Source of the DNA: Protea cynaroides
Taxonomy: Eukaryota; Streptophyta; Magnoliopsida; Proteales; Proteaceae
Direction of reading: 5' to 3'
Assembly (NCBI GenBank): GCA_028583415.1
Contig: CM053269.1
Location: forward strand, 70,914,896-70,978,895
DNA length: 64,000 nt
Shown: positions 11,790 through 22,965 of the stretch, piece by piece
Numbering within the stretch: position 1 is the first letter of the stretch
Layout of the letters: each line of letters begins with the position of its first letter
Translations under genes and position numbers: made by a program
The notes under the pieces: model-generated
The model's database searches: none
The model's input: only the letters and a program-made list of their open reading frames with translations
What the model was told of the DNA's origin: nothing

Positions 11790-12655
11790 TTGATCCAGAG
11801 ATTCAGGCATGGTATATTGTGGTACAATACCTCTTGAAGATATCATGCAAACTGGTCAGGTCTTGACCATATTCTGTAGTTCTGCCATAGTATTCTCCAC
11901 CTCTTTCTGATCTTGCGATCTTAATCACCTGTCCGGTTTGTTTCTCTACTTCTGTCCTGAAGTTTTTAAAGGCTTCTAATGCCTCATTTTTATGAACTAG
12001 AAGATAAATATACATGAATCTCGAGTGGTCATTAATGAAGGAGATGAAAATATCTCTGACCATTCAGACAAGGGGTGGGAAATAGTCTATAGATATCTGT
12101 ATGTATGATTTCTAGTAGTTCAGTTGACCTTCTGACACTTTTATTGGTTTTGTTAGTCTGCTTTCCCTTGACGTAGTCCACACATAACCCTAAATCAGTG
12201 AAATCAAAAGTCTCAAGGATTTCATCATTCACTAATCTTTTAATTCTGTCACTAGATATGTGACATAATCTAAGATGTCACAACTGAGATGATTTCTCAT
12301 TCACTAATCTTTTACTTCTCTTTTGGTCAATATTGTTTACAGACATATGTTGGATATTAAGAGAAATAAATCATCTATTAAAGAAGTTGTACCAATTATT
12401 ATATTGTTTTTCAAAATCTTTAAAACTGTACCAGAAAAATTAAACACATAATCCAAAAGTGTAAATCTGAAAACAAAAATCAGGTTCTATGAAAAAGATG
12501 GAACATAAAAGGTATCTCCTAAATCCAACACAAATCCGGATTGCAACACTAATCTGTAGCCTCCAACAACTTGGCCTTGAGATTGCATCTGATTTCCTGA
12601 ATGGATGTGTCTTTCATTTTCCTTCGAAAGTCTTGTCTGCAGAAAACCCTGCAAG
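11790..12655 (-). pseudogene. Ty1/copia pol relic (pre-integrase, integrase core)
   Basis: Minus-strand fragments of a copia polyprotein. At 12738-12487 there is a protease/pre-integrase region ending in a YVPS motif. At 12232-12032 follow GK...LLEIIHTDIY and YFHLLH. At 12063-11803 there is the integrase core, with FISFINDHSRFMYIYLL and RGGEYYG. The order matches copia pol, but frames are shifted and the rest of the element is absent. The first catalytic Asp is seen in HTD; the DDE set is incomplete. Confidence 0.85.
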
Positions 12656-12808
12656 GTATTGGCCACATGGCAAATGCGTTTTTTATGACTCAATTGGACT
12701 AAAATTGTTTCCAAATCAATTGGATAGCTGGATAGCACTAATCCCTCTCAGATAGGATTGTGAACCCATAAAAATAGGAATTCAATTAAATGTTTTAGAA
12801 ATCCCCAT
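12655..12808. repeat. Third fragment of duplication A
   Basis: CAAATGCGTTTTTTATGACTC and the following ~140 bp match 18795-18935 closely, better than they match 11200-11340. This places a stray piece of copy-2-like sequence inside element E1. Confidence 0.75.
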
Positions 12809-13203
12809 TACTTTGGAAATGATCCGATGGTAGGTTTGTGCATACTACAGTTACGACATCGGGTGTGGGACCTTTTTATGCCACGATGTGGCAAAGTACC
12901 ATCAGTCCGGAAGGAGGATCCGAATCGTTTCCTCTCTGTAGTTCAGGGAGGAGGGAGACGTCCTCGTCGAATGGTCGACACGTGGCTCTCGGGAAAATCA
13001 GAACCCCACATATAAGTCGACAGTGGTGTCAACTTGGCTTGTCGATTGGGACCGAGACTGACCGAACTGAATTTAAACAAGTCAATGTCTCGAAAATCAA
13101 GATCAATTAATTGAACATGTCGATCACGATGCAAAATGTTAAATTAGTGGGAACCAAATAAGTCCGATTAAGATCGATCAAGACTGACCAATTGACACCC
13201 CTA

Positions 13204-13749
13204 TCCATCCCGAGAGCAAAAATGAAATTTCTCATTCCTATTGTCGAAAAAGATTGAAACCTGTGATTCTATGACATAATGAAATAGAGATAAAAGTAAA
13301 AGTCTAAAGTTGATAAAGTCAATAAGAGCAACTCAGCTGTACAACATATGGGATTAGCACCTCCTAGGTATCTAGGTGCTGTCTAATAGATTGATAACAC
13401 ATAATATTCAGAAATGATCTACATTTTTCAGAAGGGAAAATGCTATTAATCTACACGTACTTCAAACTAGTGACTAAACTAAATTTAATCTACTTGAAAT
13501 GGTATAGAAAATCAGATGGGCCTGGCTATTAATAAAAGCCCAGGACTAAATACCAGAGGCACAACTTGGATGTATTCTAACAGTGGGCCCTCATGCTCTT
13601 GTTCGATCTAGTGGGATCTTAGGTCAATTGCTGAAGCGGCAGTTGCATGTCTGAGATTGGTGAAAGAGGAATTGTTGGTGGTGTACTGTACCCAGGCCAG
13701 GTATTGGAGGCAACGGTCAGCAGCTGCTCGACAGTCCCGGACCGCATCA
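13204..13749. other. Spacer between the duplicated units
   Basis: No coding potential seen. Homology to copy 1 begins abruptly at about 13750 in the sequence TCTGTACGG, which marks the left breakpoint of copy 2. Confidence 0.5.
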
Positions 13750-13894
13750 ACTCTGTACGGTTTTTTTTTTTTTTTTTTTTGTTTTTTCTTTCTGTTGAGA
13801 ACTGTTATTTGTTTCTCTTAGCTAGGTAACGTCTAATTAATCATCTTCTTTCTTTACTGCAGATTTTTTTTATTATCGATCTTAATTCTCATCA

Positions 13895-14470
13895 ATGTCA
13901 ATCATCAATCAAACCGACCGTTGCATTAATGAATTCAAATTGAAGAATATTGCCATTGTTGGGTTCACTTTTGCAATGATATTCAACTTGATTCATAACA
14001 AATTTGATGGGAAAGAAGGGGATTTGTTCAGCAATCACAAACTCTGCATTACCTTCTCTATGTATCTCATGCTAGTGGCGGGTTGTATTTCAACAACAAT
14101 AAAACTATACTTTGCTCTTCTTCCAGCTTGGGCAGAGCTTGCTTTAACGCGTACTAGTATCATCTGTGTATTCGAGGCCTTGTTTATGATGAGCTCCATT
14201 GTTCTATTCGACAAAGATCCTCCACATGCTTGGTTCATCTTGTGCATTTTTCCATTAATCTTCTTCTTATCCAATCCGTTGAAGCAGCTGAGTGACTGGG
14301 GTTGGTTTTGCTTTCACTGGCTAAGGTTGGAATTTGAAGCTGGCGGGTTTCTTCTTCTTCGTATCAAGGGGAAGTTGCAGGCTTTTTATGGCCGGTTTCT
14401 TCTTCGTGACCAATTCTTTGGAAGAAGTATTGGACAGTCGAACGAAACTACTAATCAGCCCAATGTCTAA
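13895..14470 (+). CDS. Predicted multi-spanning membrane protein, copy 2
   Basis: Intact 191-codon frame, 94% identical in protein to copy 1. Changes are S10C, V19I, E38D, E42G, R111H, V115I, S150G, R158K, N165Y, N178S and P182S. The hydrophobic layout is unchanged. Changes cluster at the two ends, and residues 43-110 are identical. Upstream homology stops about 145 nt before the ATG, so the native promoter was not copied; expression, if any, must use local sequence. A truncated gypsy LTR (14928-17020) sits 457 bp downstream. Function is not recognised. Confidence 0.55.
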   Translation: MSIINQTDRCINEFKLKNIAIVGFTFAMIFNLIHNKFDGKEGDLFSNHKLCITFSMYLMLVAGCISTTIKLYFALLPAWAELALTRTSIICVFEALFMMSSIVLFDKDPPHAWFILCIFPLIFFLSNPLKQLSDWGWFCFHWLRLEFEAGGFLLLRIKGKLQAFYGRFLLRDQFFGRSIGQSNETTNQPNV

Positions 14471-16240
14471 GTAATAATTGGAAGTTGTTGTTGTTGGGTT
14501 TGTGTCTTGTATCCTATGAAGTCCACACAGTTATTAGGGTTAGTACTTGTATGAAGTCCATCAAGTGCAGAGAACTGTAGATTTTTTTTCTTGTTTTTCT
14601 TCTTGCTCGTGTATCCAATCCTAATAGATCTTTGTGGTTTCATTTTCCATCTTGTTATGGACTCTAGTTGGTCGGTGCTCTCTGGTTTGGTTCATTTTAT
14701 TTTGTTTTTATGTTTTGATGCGTGGATTTCTTGGTCCGATCAGGATTTCTTGAGTTTTTAGTGTCATATATAACTCAAGCTAATAATGAATAATGAATGA
14801 GTTTTACTCATTTTAGTGATTGTTTGTTTAGTAGCGCACTCTTCGGATTGATGACTGTAATGAATTTCATGAAAATCTGGGTCAAGAAAATGGTAATGAA
14901 AGCGTTGTAATGATTTTGTAGGGGAAATGTAAGACCCGCACTCCATGAACCCGATCTAAACATTGATTTCATGTCGTAACAGGTCTTCCAATCATCACCG
15001 GACCAGACGGGACTAGCGGATGACAACCAGGTATGAAATCGGACCAAACGGGCCAAAATAAGTATGAAATTAGTCATACCGGTCGATGGTACCGATCTTA
15101 GCATGGTACCGGTCGACCGGTATAGGCAGTAGATTATTAAGATCCGGAACATGATCTCTGCAGGTCCTACTTTCCAAATTCCGAACCCTAGGACTTTCTT
15201 AATCCTATAAGGCTTTCTAAACCTAAATCCTAGCCTATTTAAACCCCTCTAAACCTCTTAAAATCTCTTCCATTGATCCTCACAAACCCTGGAAAGGAGA
15301 AAGAGGCTGAAGAAGGAGGAGAAGCTAGGGAGAGCCGATATTGCTGTTTCGACAAAGAACACCTTACCGCAAGTCGACGGTAAGTGCTTGAACCTTCATT
15401 TACTTTATGAACTCTTATAGGGTTGATTATTGTTGAATCAATACTATGGAAAGCATGTATTGATCTAAAACCCTATTTTGCCAATAAATCCTACTTTGCC
15501 GTCAAACCCTAATTTAATCGATAAACCCTAGATTCGAGTTCTAGGATGAATACCATCAAAACTAGGACTTGAATGGAGTTGGAAACAACTCTAACTCAAT
15601 GCTCAGACCTAGATGGTGTAGGACAAACCCTAGAATCAATAGGGAATGACCGACGACAGTCGAGAAACCAAGTGTATAGTCTTCCGGAGACATACCGATC
15701 GACTATACCGGTTGCACCCTGTGCGACCGGTATGTTGCGACCGGTACCTCCCGGGAGCTGGTCTGTGGGGGACCGGCTGACCATACCGGTCGCAGGTTTT
15801 TCCCACAGAGCTGCGATCGATATATGTGACCGGTCAGCCCTGTGAGATGTATTTTGTAACATCGTTGGTTTTACGACCAACGTAAACCCTAAGAAAACTA
15901 TTCTAATTGAACTCTAATATTGTATAGGACTTTGTGATAGCACGTTTGGATCTTGCGACATGGAGCAAGCTATCAAACGAGCATCAGGTAAGGGAATTAG
16001 ACCTAAACCCTAATAATCTAATGGACAGTAAACTGTTGTTAATAACAATGACTCTGTGGATTGATGTTTGTGCATATTCGCATGTCATCCTTTACTTTCA
16101 GTTATTATTATTGTTCATGCATACTCGCTATGCTAGGATGTGATTGTTAGGCATGTGATTGTTTTCGTTGGTGTGTGGAATGGGAATGGCCTGGGGTCTG
16201 GGATCATTCCTCATGCTAGTACCATTTCGTAGTATTCTAT

Positions 16241-16518
16241 CTTAGCATGCTTGATGCAGGTAGGGCATCAGGGGGAGGACGTGGCACTGTGGTCTCCGGC
16301 CTGACCACCAGACTCTAGCTTTATCTCTATACCGTAGGGAGTTATGTTGGGATAGGGTCTACCTTGCATATTGTTCTGTCTTAGTATGCTTGGTGCGGGT
16401 AGGACATCAGGGGGAGGACGTGACACTATGGTCTCCGGCTTGACACCAGACTCTAGCTCTATCTCTATGCCATAGAGAGTTGTGCTGGGATGAGACCTAC
16501 TGTGATGACATATAGGAT
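16241..16518. repeat. 139-bp tandem modules inside the LTR
   Basis: Two consecutive modules starting CTTAG(C/T)ATGCTTG at 16241 and 16380. Each contains CATCAGGGGGAGGACGTG and CTCTAGCT(C/T)TATCTCTAT. The solo LTR at 8640-8740 has one such module in reverse orientation, and CTATCTCTAT-type boxes recur elsewhere in both LTRs. Confidence 0.75.
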
Positions 16519-16848
16519 TAGTTAGTTGCGAGTCCAGTTTGTAAGTCATCGCCAACAGGAGCTTACGTGTTGGTATGGATGGAGCATCATGGGAGGTGTG
16601 TGGATGCCTTAGCTCTATCTCTATTTCATGATGGGTGCATGTGGGTCGGCAGCGGTGTGATCTACTGGGCGATGTCACACACTGGTGTATAGAGGTGCGG
16701 TGGTCGTCAATCCTTTCTATAGCACATTGCAAACTTAAACCAGACCACAGCATAAAATGATTGTTACTCATGCATATGAATGTTACACTGTCTGATTGTC
16801 TTACTGAGCTATGTTGTGAGCTCACCCTTGTATATATACATGTTTTTA

Positions 16849-16983
16849 GATGTTGATGCAGGTTATACGATGGATGATTACGTGAACGCTTCGAGGTATG
16901 GAGGTGTTGCTGCTCTGGATGTGCAGGCAGGAGAGGACGAGCATGACGCTTCATGCGAATGCCCTTTCTATGTGTATCTCTAG
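16849..16983 (+). CDS. LTR-embedded conserved 44-codon frame, copy b
   Basis: 44 codons plus TAG following TTTTTAG, the same length as the other three copies. Against the frame at 59770 it shares 20 of 44 residues, and 8 of those 20 use a different synonymous codon. The surrounding LTR DNA is much harder to align. An in-frame ATG four codons upstream (16837) follows a TATATATA run, so this copy could start there or be spliced in. Function unknown. Confidence 0.5.
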   Translation, partial: DVDAGYTMDDYVNASRYGGVAALDVQAGEDEHDASCECPFYVYL

Positions 16984-19529
16984 GATTTTATTTTATTTAT
17001 TTCAGTTATTTTCGGTTGACATTAAAGGCGAGTGCCATTTCTGCCCAACTACTACTGACATTAGTGGTGGAGAATGAAATAATTGAATTCACTTTCTAAG
17101 GAAACGGATATCGCATATTATATTAATTAAATTATTTAATCATTATGGAATTTTTTTTTTATTTTAAATTAACATGCTTTCTTTAATCCTGATGTACTCC
17201 CAATTGTTCGATGTTTGAGTGGACATCTAGACGGATGGAGAGGATTTCTGTGCTCTTGAAATTTTAGTTAAAATTGAGTATGGAATCTCGAACCTCACCG
17301 GATCCATCACCATCACCTCACGAGATCCATCAGTGTATGACCCACAGGACATGATCCAAATCCTCTCTTGCAGCGGGTGCGAACTGCAGCTGATCCAAGG
17401 GTTGAAGTTCAATCTATGCGCATACCAATACATCGGTATGTGTGTCATCTGAAATCTGACCCTTGACAATCCGCAGGTCAATAGGAAAGGATTTCTATCC
17501 ATGGACATGTGTGAGGACCACATCTAGTAGATGGTGGTGGGGGCTTCAGTGAGGCTTTCCATATGGTCATTTCCAAGAATACAAATATCTTATTGGAGAG
17601 TTGGAATTTTTTTTTCTTTTTCTTTTTGACCCTTGAGATTTTATTGTAAAATACTTGAAAATGAAAATTTTACTGTAAAATCAAAATATACTACATTTGT
17701 TTTGAAATTTGTAAATTTTCGTTTGGAAAATTTTTGCAAGTTGACCCCATTGAAAATGAAAACTTTTAACTATAAAATCAGAATTTTGAAAATGAAAATT
17801 TTACTGTAAAATCAAAATTTTACTGTAAAATCAAAATTTTTATGTTCCTTTTGAATTTTAATGATAATTTTACAAACGACACCACACATTTTCCTTGAAA
17901 ACATCCTTGAAAATATTACAACCAATTTGACGGTAAAATGTTCTTAGCAAACCTTTTCGCCTATTGCTCACTGATTTTGCTTCAACAATGCATATGAATG
18001 GATTTGCTCTAGTGAAGGAGTTGGAATAGTCAGTCTCCTGTCCTTTAGTTTCAACCTCTCCCTATGTTTTTGTTTTCTCCATTTATACCTATGCCTCTAG
18101 GAAGGAAGGTTTGGGTTGCACAAGTTAGGGATGTAAACAAAGAGTCAAAAATACAGATTTGATTTACATCCCTATCCGTTCACAGTTATCTGTATCCAGA
18201 CAGGGGTATCTAGTTCTGATCAATATTCGATCTGTTTACATCCCTATTTGTTATAGTCTAAATGTAGGCGCTTGTGCAATTAGTTACATCCAAACTTTGT
18301 CATCACTTCCCATGCACCATGGTTATAAATTTAAGTATCAACACATTAATGGCCATGATTGAAACCGATCTAATCTAAATCAAATCATTTTATGGATCCA
18401 ATGAATAATCCATATGTATCCACTCCACATTAAAATAATATTAAAAAAATAGGTAGAGATTCAGATTGAAAATTAGCCAAGGCCAAAACCGATATAACCA
18501 TGCTTTCCACATGACACTACAATTGGAAGATGCTGGTGGTCTTTGTGATCAAGGACCTTACACCCGAGGGTAAATAATTTTAACCTAAAACATGAATGGT
18601 AATTTGTTAATAGGCATTTATAAAATTAAACTAAAAGATGTCAGTTGTGTGCCCTTGAATTAATTTTTTAATAAACTTTCCTATTTGTTCGAGCCTTTGA
18701 GGTGAAACTTGACTAATGAGATGGGTTTTAGCATCCTTATCATGACATGGACCCACCATTATATTACCCAGATGGACAGTTTAGTTTAGCTTGACCCTGC
18801 AAATGCGTTTTTTATGACTCAATTGGACTAAAATCGTTTTCAAATCAATTGGATAGCCGGATAGCACTAATCCCTCTCAGATAGGATTGTGAACCCATAA
18901 TAATAGGAATTCAATTAAATGTTTTAGAAAGGATTATTACTTTAATGCATGGGTGGCTGAAAGGTTAATCCTCTTTACAATCAATCTCTAGAGGCCATAA
19001 ACTTGTGATTGACTGGCTTGGTCCAATTGTTTATTTGTGGATAAAAGCACCAGAGGACTTAAACATTCATACCCATCCATCCCACACTTTGAATAGTTTC
19101 TCATACTGGTTGAATACAATGTCATGGACGATTGGTGAAATTGAGTACAATAACTGGATAGCACATACACAAATCACTTGGGACTTGGGATCATACGTAT
19201 TCTAGCTGGAAGGACGTATTCCGGAAGGAAAAGTTGCAGTTGCTTTTGGTTTCCAAACAGTCCTTGTAAGGGTATCAATTTGGTACTGGTATCATATACT
19301 GAAACTGAAATCATATATATAACTGAATCAAATTTGGTACGATATCAATACTATGCACCAAACAGGTCATAATGTACTGAATACTAATTTCCTACCAAAA
19401 CCGTACTGAATATATACCAATACGTTCACCCATACATTCGGAAAATGCCATAAATGCATTAATACCATATACAACCAATCAATGATAAAACTACATGTGC
19501 TAGCAGGAAGTGCTTGGTTCTTGGGCTTA

Positions 19530-19959
19530 GGCCCCGTTTGATAAAACTCCAGTTCCCATGGGAGCTACTTCTGGTCCATAATCGTTTTCTATTTATTCTC
19601 CAGAGTCAGGATTTTTGGAATACAATGTTGTTTGATAATGCTGCTCCAAAATCAAAAGACTATGCTTCCCAGTTTACTGTTTGGTGGTGGTGGTGGTGGT
19701 GGTGGTGATAGTGAGGGGGTGGGTGGTGGGTGGTGGGTGGTGGTGGGGATGGTGGCGGTGGAGGGGTGGTGGTGATGACAGTCGATAGTGGTAATAGCTC
19801 CAGAGCAAGAGAAGTAAATTTTTTTAGCTCCCAGAGACATTTTTGGAGTGGTTCACTTCATGGAAGTCAAAACTTGAACCATGTTTATCAATCGCCATTC
19901 TACTCTGGATTTGCTCCGAAGCTAAAAAATAATGAGCTGGAATGTTATCAAATGGGACC
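19530..19959. mobile_element. Harbinger/Tourist-like MITE
   Basis: Starts GGCCCCGTTTGATAA and ends TTATCAAATGGGACC, inverted repeats matching at 12 of 15 positions. It is flanked by TTA on both sides (19527-19529, 19960-19962), the 3-bp target typical of PIF/Harbinger elements. No transposase is encoded. A TGG-rich tract occupies the middle. Confidence 0.8.
19682..19772. repeat. (TGG)n microsatellite inside the MITE
   Basis: Interrupted TGG/GGTGGG repeats. The open frames over this tract (poly-Trp, poly-His or poly-Gly) are artefacts of the repeat. Confidence 0.9.
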
Positions 19960-19969
19960 TTAATGTCTA

Positions 19970-20451
19970 TGTTCTGATTTTTGAGTAGTAAATGCTTTGT
20001 ATGGTGAAACAAATCTTCATATGAAATACAACTTCATCCAGCTATAATGGCAAAGATCTTTCTATTGTTCATATAAGATTAAAAAGGAGCTCCAATGATT
20101 ATCTAAATACCTTAGCATTATTTCTCAGTTATATTTCTCTTCCACTTCATAAGATATTTTTGAATATTACAGAAAGTGCCTTGAGGCTTAAGGCTTAATC
20201 TTAAAGTCTTATGCTTCAAGATGTATGGTGTACATGCATATGTCAGAGCTCTAAAAAGCATTAAGGCTTATGCCTTGAGGCTCACTTTCAGGTAAGAAAG
20301 CCCTTTAACGCTTAGCATGAGGTTTCATGCCTCCAAAAATTGGGAGCATTTTAAATCATTGTTCTCATCACAACATTAAGATTGCTATATATTCGTTTTA
20401 ATTAGATGATTTTTTTTTAAATTTTTTGAGTATTTCAACCTTTTTAGGAAA
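19970..20451. other. Intergenic, nothing recognised
   Basis: AT-rich with a few AAGGCTTA/TGCCTTGAGGC words in 20175-20300. No coding signal. Confidence 0.4.
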
Positions 20452-20456
20452 GAAAA

Positions 20457-20812
20457 TATTGGATTGGTGTCTTGTATTCTGTGGGGTCCACATAATTATA
20501 AGGAGTAGTATTTGTATTAGGGTATGAGTCTATTACATGTACGAGAATAAACTTATAATTGTGGTGGGATTAGAGTTTCTAGGTTTCTCTATATATTGTC
20601 TCTGTGTAGAAAAACCTAGGTAAGGTCTGAGTAAAGGAGGACACTGTGTCAGGTGGAGAGAATTGTAGAGAGTTTTCTTGGCAATAAAGAATTTCTGTTT
20701 CTCTGTGGTGGAGGTAGGCATTCCAATTTGGGTGCTGAACCACAGCAAATCATGTGTTGTGTGTTTGCTTGATCTTCGTCTATTTCTTGTGGTTACGCGT
20801 TCATCCCTAACA
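20457..20812 (+). repeat. Copia 5' LTR
   Basis: Ends CATCCCTAACA and is directly followed by the primer site. An AATAAAG poly(A)-like signal lies near 20682. It aligns over its whole length to 22966-23321 with scattered substitutions, so insertion is not recent. Confidence 0.93.
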
Positions 20813-20814
20813 AG

Positions 20815-20827
20815 TGGTATCAGAGTC
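20815..20827 (+). other. Primer binding site (tRNA-iMet type)
   Basis: TGGTATCAGAGTC lies two bases after the 5' LTR. It matches the complement of the initiator tRNA-Met 3' end over its first 11 bases. Confidence 0.9.
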
Positions 20828-21402
20828 AGGATCGACAGATCAGTCACAGATCTGGAAGAGATGAGAGGTGCGTAAAATTGTATCGAGAAGGAAAATTTTT
20901 TTCTCTAAAGAACTAAAATAAGAGGAGTTCAGTCAGATTGACTAGAGAGAAACAATAAACCCAAAAGAAGGTATCGTACGGTTTTTTTATTTTATTTTTT
21001 TTTGTCATAATTACTCTCAAAACGTATTTTACGGTTTGAGTTGAAGAAAAAAAATTTTGAAAACGTGGAAGAGAAAAAAGGAAAAAAGTAATAGCCTTTT
21101 GAGGTGTTTTTCAACTCTTTGTCAAAATCGAGAAAGGAGAGAGAAAGGTGAAAGAAAAAAAAAAGAGTTTGACTTGCTTTGTACGGTACGATGGTGAAAA
21201 AAAAAAAAAACTCTATTGTACGATTTGGTGATCATACGTTGTATCATCCAAAGAGAAGGAAGAAAATATAGAGGTTGTTGTCCCAAGGATTTTTGGGTGC
21301 TACGGTTTCATTGGAAGACACGGATCGGACAGATTCGGTGTCTTTGATATCGATCGGACAGTCTTGTGTAAGATTAACAGTGACTGAAATTCTTGAAAGT
21401 TG

Positions 21403-22870
21403 ATGGCAGACACAGAAGGTAAAGATCGAGTTAATAGAATGGCAACGAAGGGTTCAAACTTCTCCATAGAACCCTTTAATGGCTATAATGATTTCACCTT
21501 ATGGCAACAACGGGTGAAGAATATTCTTACGCGGGAGGGAACTGTTAAGGCTCTCAAGAAGAAATCCGACAAACCAGAAAAATTGACAGATGATGAGTGG
21601 CTAGAGTTGAGGGATCTAGAAAATAGTACGATTCAGTTGTTTCTGGCAGATAATACTCTTCGTGAGTTCATTGGTTTGGAGGATCTAGAAGAAGTTTGGA
21701 CGAAATTAGAGAACAGGTACAAATCCAAGTCGTTGCAAATCGACTGTTTTTGAAGAAACAATTATATGGCTTTCGTTTGTTAGATGGAGTGAAATTCTGA
21801 CGGAATTGTGTACTCTTGATGTGAAGATCGAAGAGGAGGACAAGGAACTTATCTTGTTGGCATCATTGCCTCATTTATTTGATCATATTGTGACTACATT
21901 ATTGTTTGGTAATGATACTCTCAAACTTGATGATGTTATTGCTGTTTTCCTAATGAATGAGACACGGCGGAAAAATAGTATTGAGGGGATGTCAGATGAG
22001 GGTAATGCTTTGGTTACAGTTGATAGTCAGGGTAGGGGAAGATCAAATGGGAGACAGGAATATGACAAGAATAAGGGTTGTTCCAAGTCACAAGGTTGCA
22101 AAATAATTTATTATTATTGCGATGAGGAAGGTCATAGAATATGAGATTGTCCAAAGCGTAAGGAGGATAAAAAGAAAAAGAAAGACAAGGAGAATGAAGA
22201 AAATTTATCTACTGCTGGTGTCACAGAAGAATGGAGTGATGGAGATCTCCTTCTCACTACTTCATCAGGTACGGATACTTCAGATTGGATTTTAGATTCA
22301 GGTTGTTTGTTTCATATGTGTTCAGTTAGAGAACAGTTTGCTACATATCATGAATGTGATAAGGGTACAGTCAGAATGACAAATGATGCTGAAAGCAAGG
22401 TTGTTCGGATTGGGATTGTACGGATTTACATGTTTGATGGGATTGTGCGAACTGTAACTAGGGTTTGACATATGCCGGACTTAAGGAATAATCTAATTTC
22501 ATTGGGAACACTAGATGTGAGAGGCTATAGGTGGTCATCTGAATGTGGAGTTCTTAAGGTCTCCAAAGGGGCCATGGTTGTGATGTAGGGATAGATGGTT
22601 GGTGATCTATACAGACTTATAGGGAGTGTTGAAACAGATGGTACTTCTGTTGGAACTCAGGCAAGGAGTATAGATGGAAGACAGAAGATGCAAGAAATTC
22701 AAATTATGAACAAGTGCAGATCTGGGAAGAAGCGAGTATCTTTTGCTTCAGATTTTGTGAGTGGAAGTGATCTCTCCGGTGATGCTGCAGTAGTGGGAGA
22801 GATAGAGACACTTCACATCGTACGGTGGTGAGCTGTACAGGACATCCGGATGGGGTGTGGGCTATGCTGG
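21403..22870 (+). pseudogene. Copia gag-protease relic
   Basis: ATG at 21403 opens the UBN2-type Gag of plant copia elements (FNGYNDFTLWQQRVKNIL). A small deletion and frameshift near 21750 removes part of the middle, and the frame resumes at 21806. A CCHC zinc knuckle (C..C....GH....C) spans about 22110-22155 but is cut by an in-frame TGA before the last Cys. The protease motif WILDSG is near 22290. The pre-integrase start DLYRL is near 22602, preceded by further stops. The sequence then jumps to unrelated tail sequence and the 3' LTR. Not functional. Confidence 0.9.
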
Positions 22871-22965
22871 TTTGGGTGTAGCGGTTTGACAGAGACAGGT
22901 TTTCAGAATCAACATCAACGGATTTTCTTCAAGGTGGTTTGCAGAATCCAAGCCAGATGGAGATT

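Larger units (their letters stand above)
11479..13203. mobile_element. hAT-like composite element E1
   Basis: Starts TAGGGGTGTCAAT and ends ATTGACACCCCTA, perfect 13-bp terminal inverted repeats. Flanks are GCCATCTC and TCCATCCC, an imperfect 8-bp target duplication, and the empty site is CCCATCCATCCC near 19068 in duplication copy 2. The terminal ~200-300 bp match elements E2 and E3. The interior holds a copia relic (about 11790-12655), a fragment of the host locus (12655-12808) and part of a foldback repeat (about 12910-13030). Whether it moved as one unit is inference. Confidence 0.7.
14928..17020 (+). mobile_element. Truncated gypsy-like LTR
   Basis: Begins TGTAAGACCCGCACTCC, the reverse complement of the right end of the solo LTR at 10015, so it is the same family in plus orientation. 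It runs through the conserved 44-codon frame (16849-16983) but is cut about 40 bp beyond the stop, losing roughly 250 bp including the expected ...GTGTAACA end. It was lost together with ~380 bp of host flank, because the sequence resumes at the CTACTGACATTAG site that corresponds to 5592 in copy 1. It also carries several ACCGGTCG/CGACCGGT motifs (15075-15120, 15718-15830). Confidence 0.85.
13750..19080. repeat. Segmental duplication A, copy 2
   Basis: Collinear with 3.96-11.48 kb: leader, CDS and 3' flank (13750-14927), then 17045-17585, 17580-18370 and 18490-19080. It lacks the TATA-like motif and upstream 60-100 bp of copy 1. It preserves the pre-insertion sites of the LINE, the solo LTR and element E1. 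Confidence 0.87.

Noticed and set aside
10452..18362. Open frames shared by both duplication copies (10452-10775 and 18159-18362)
   Set aside because: Same DNA duplicated; the longer frame is not kept in copy 2, there are no protein motifs, and the context is non-coding repeat.
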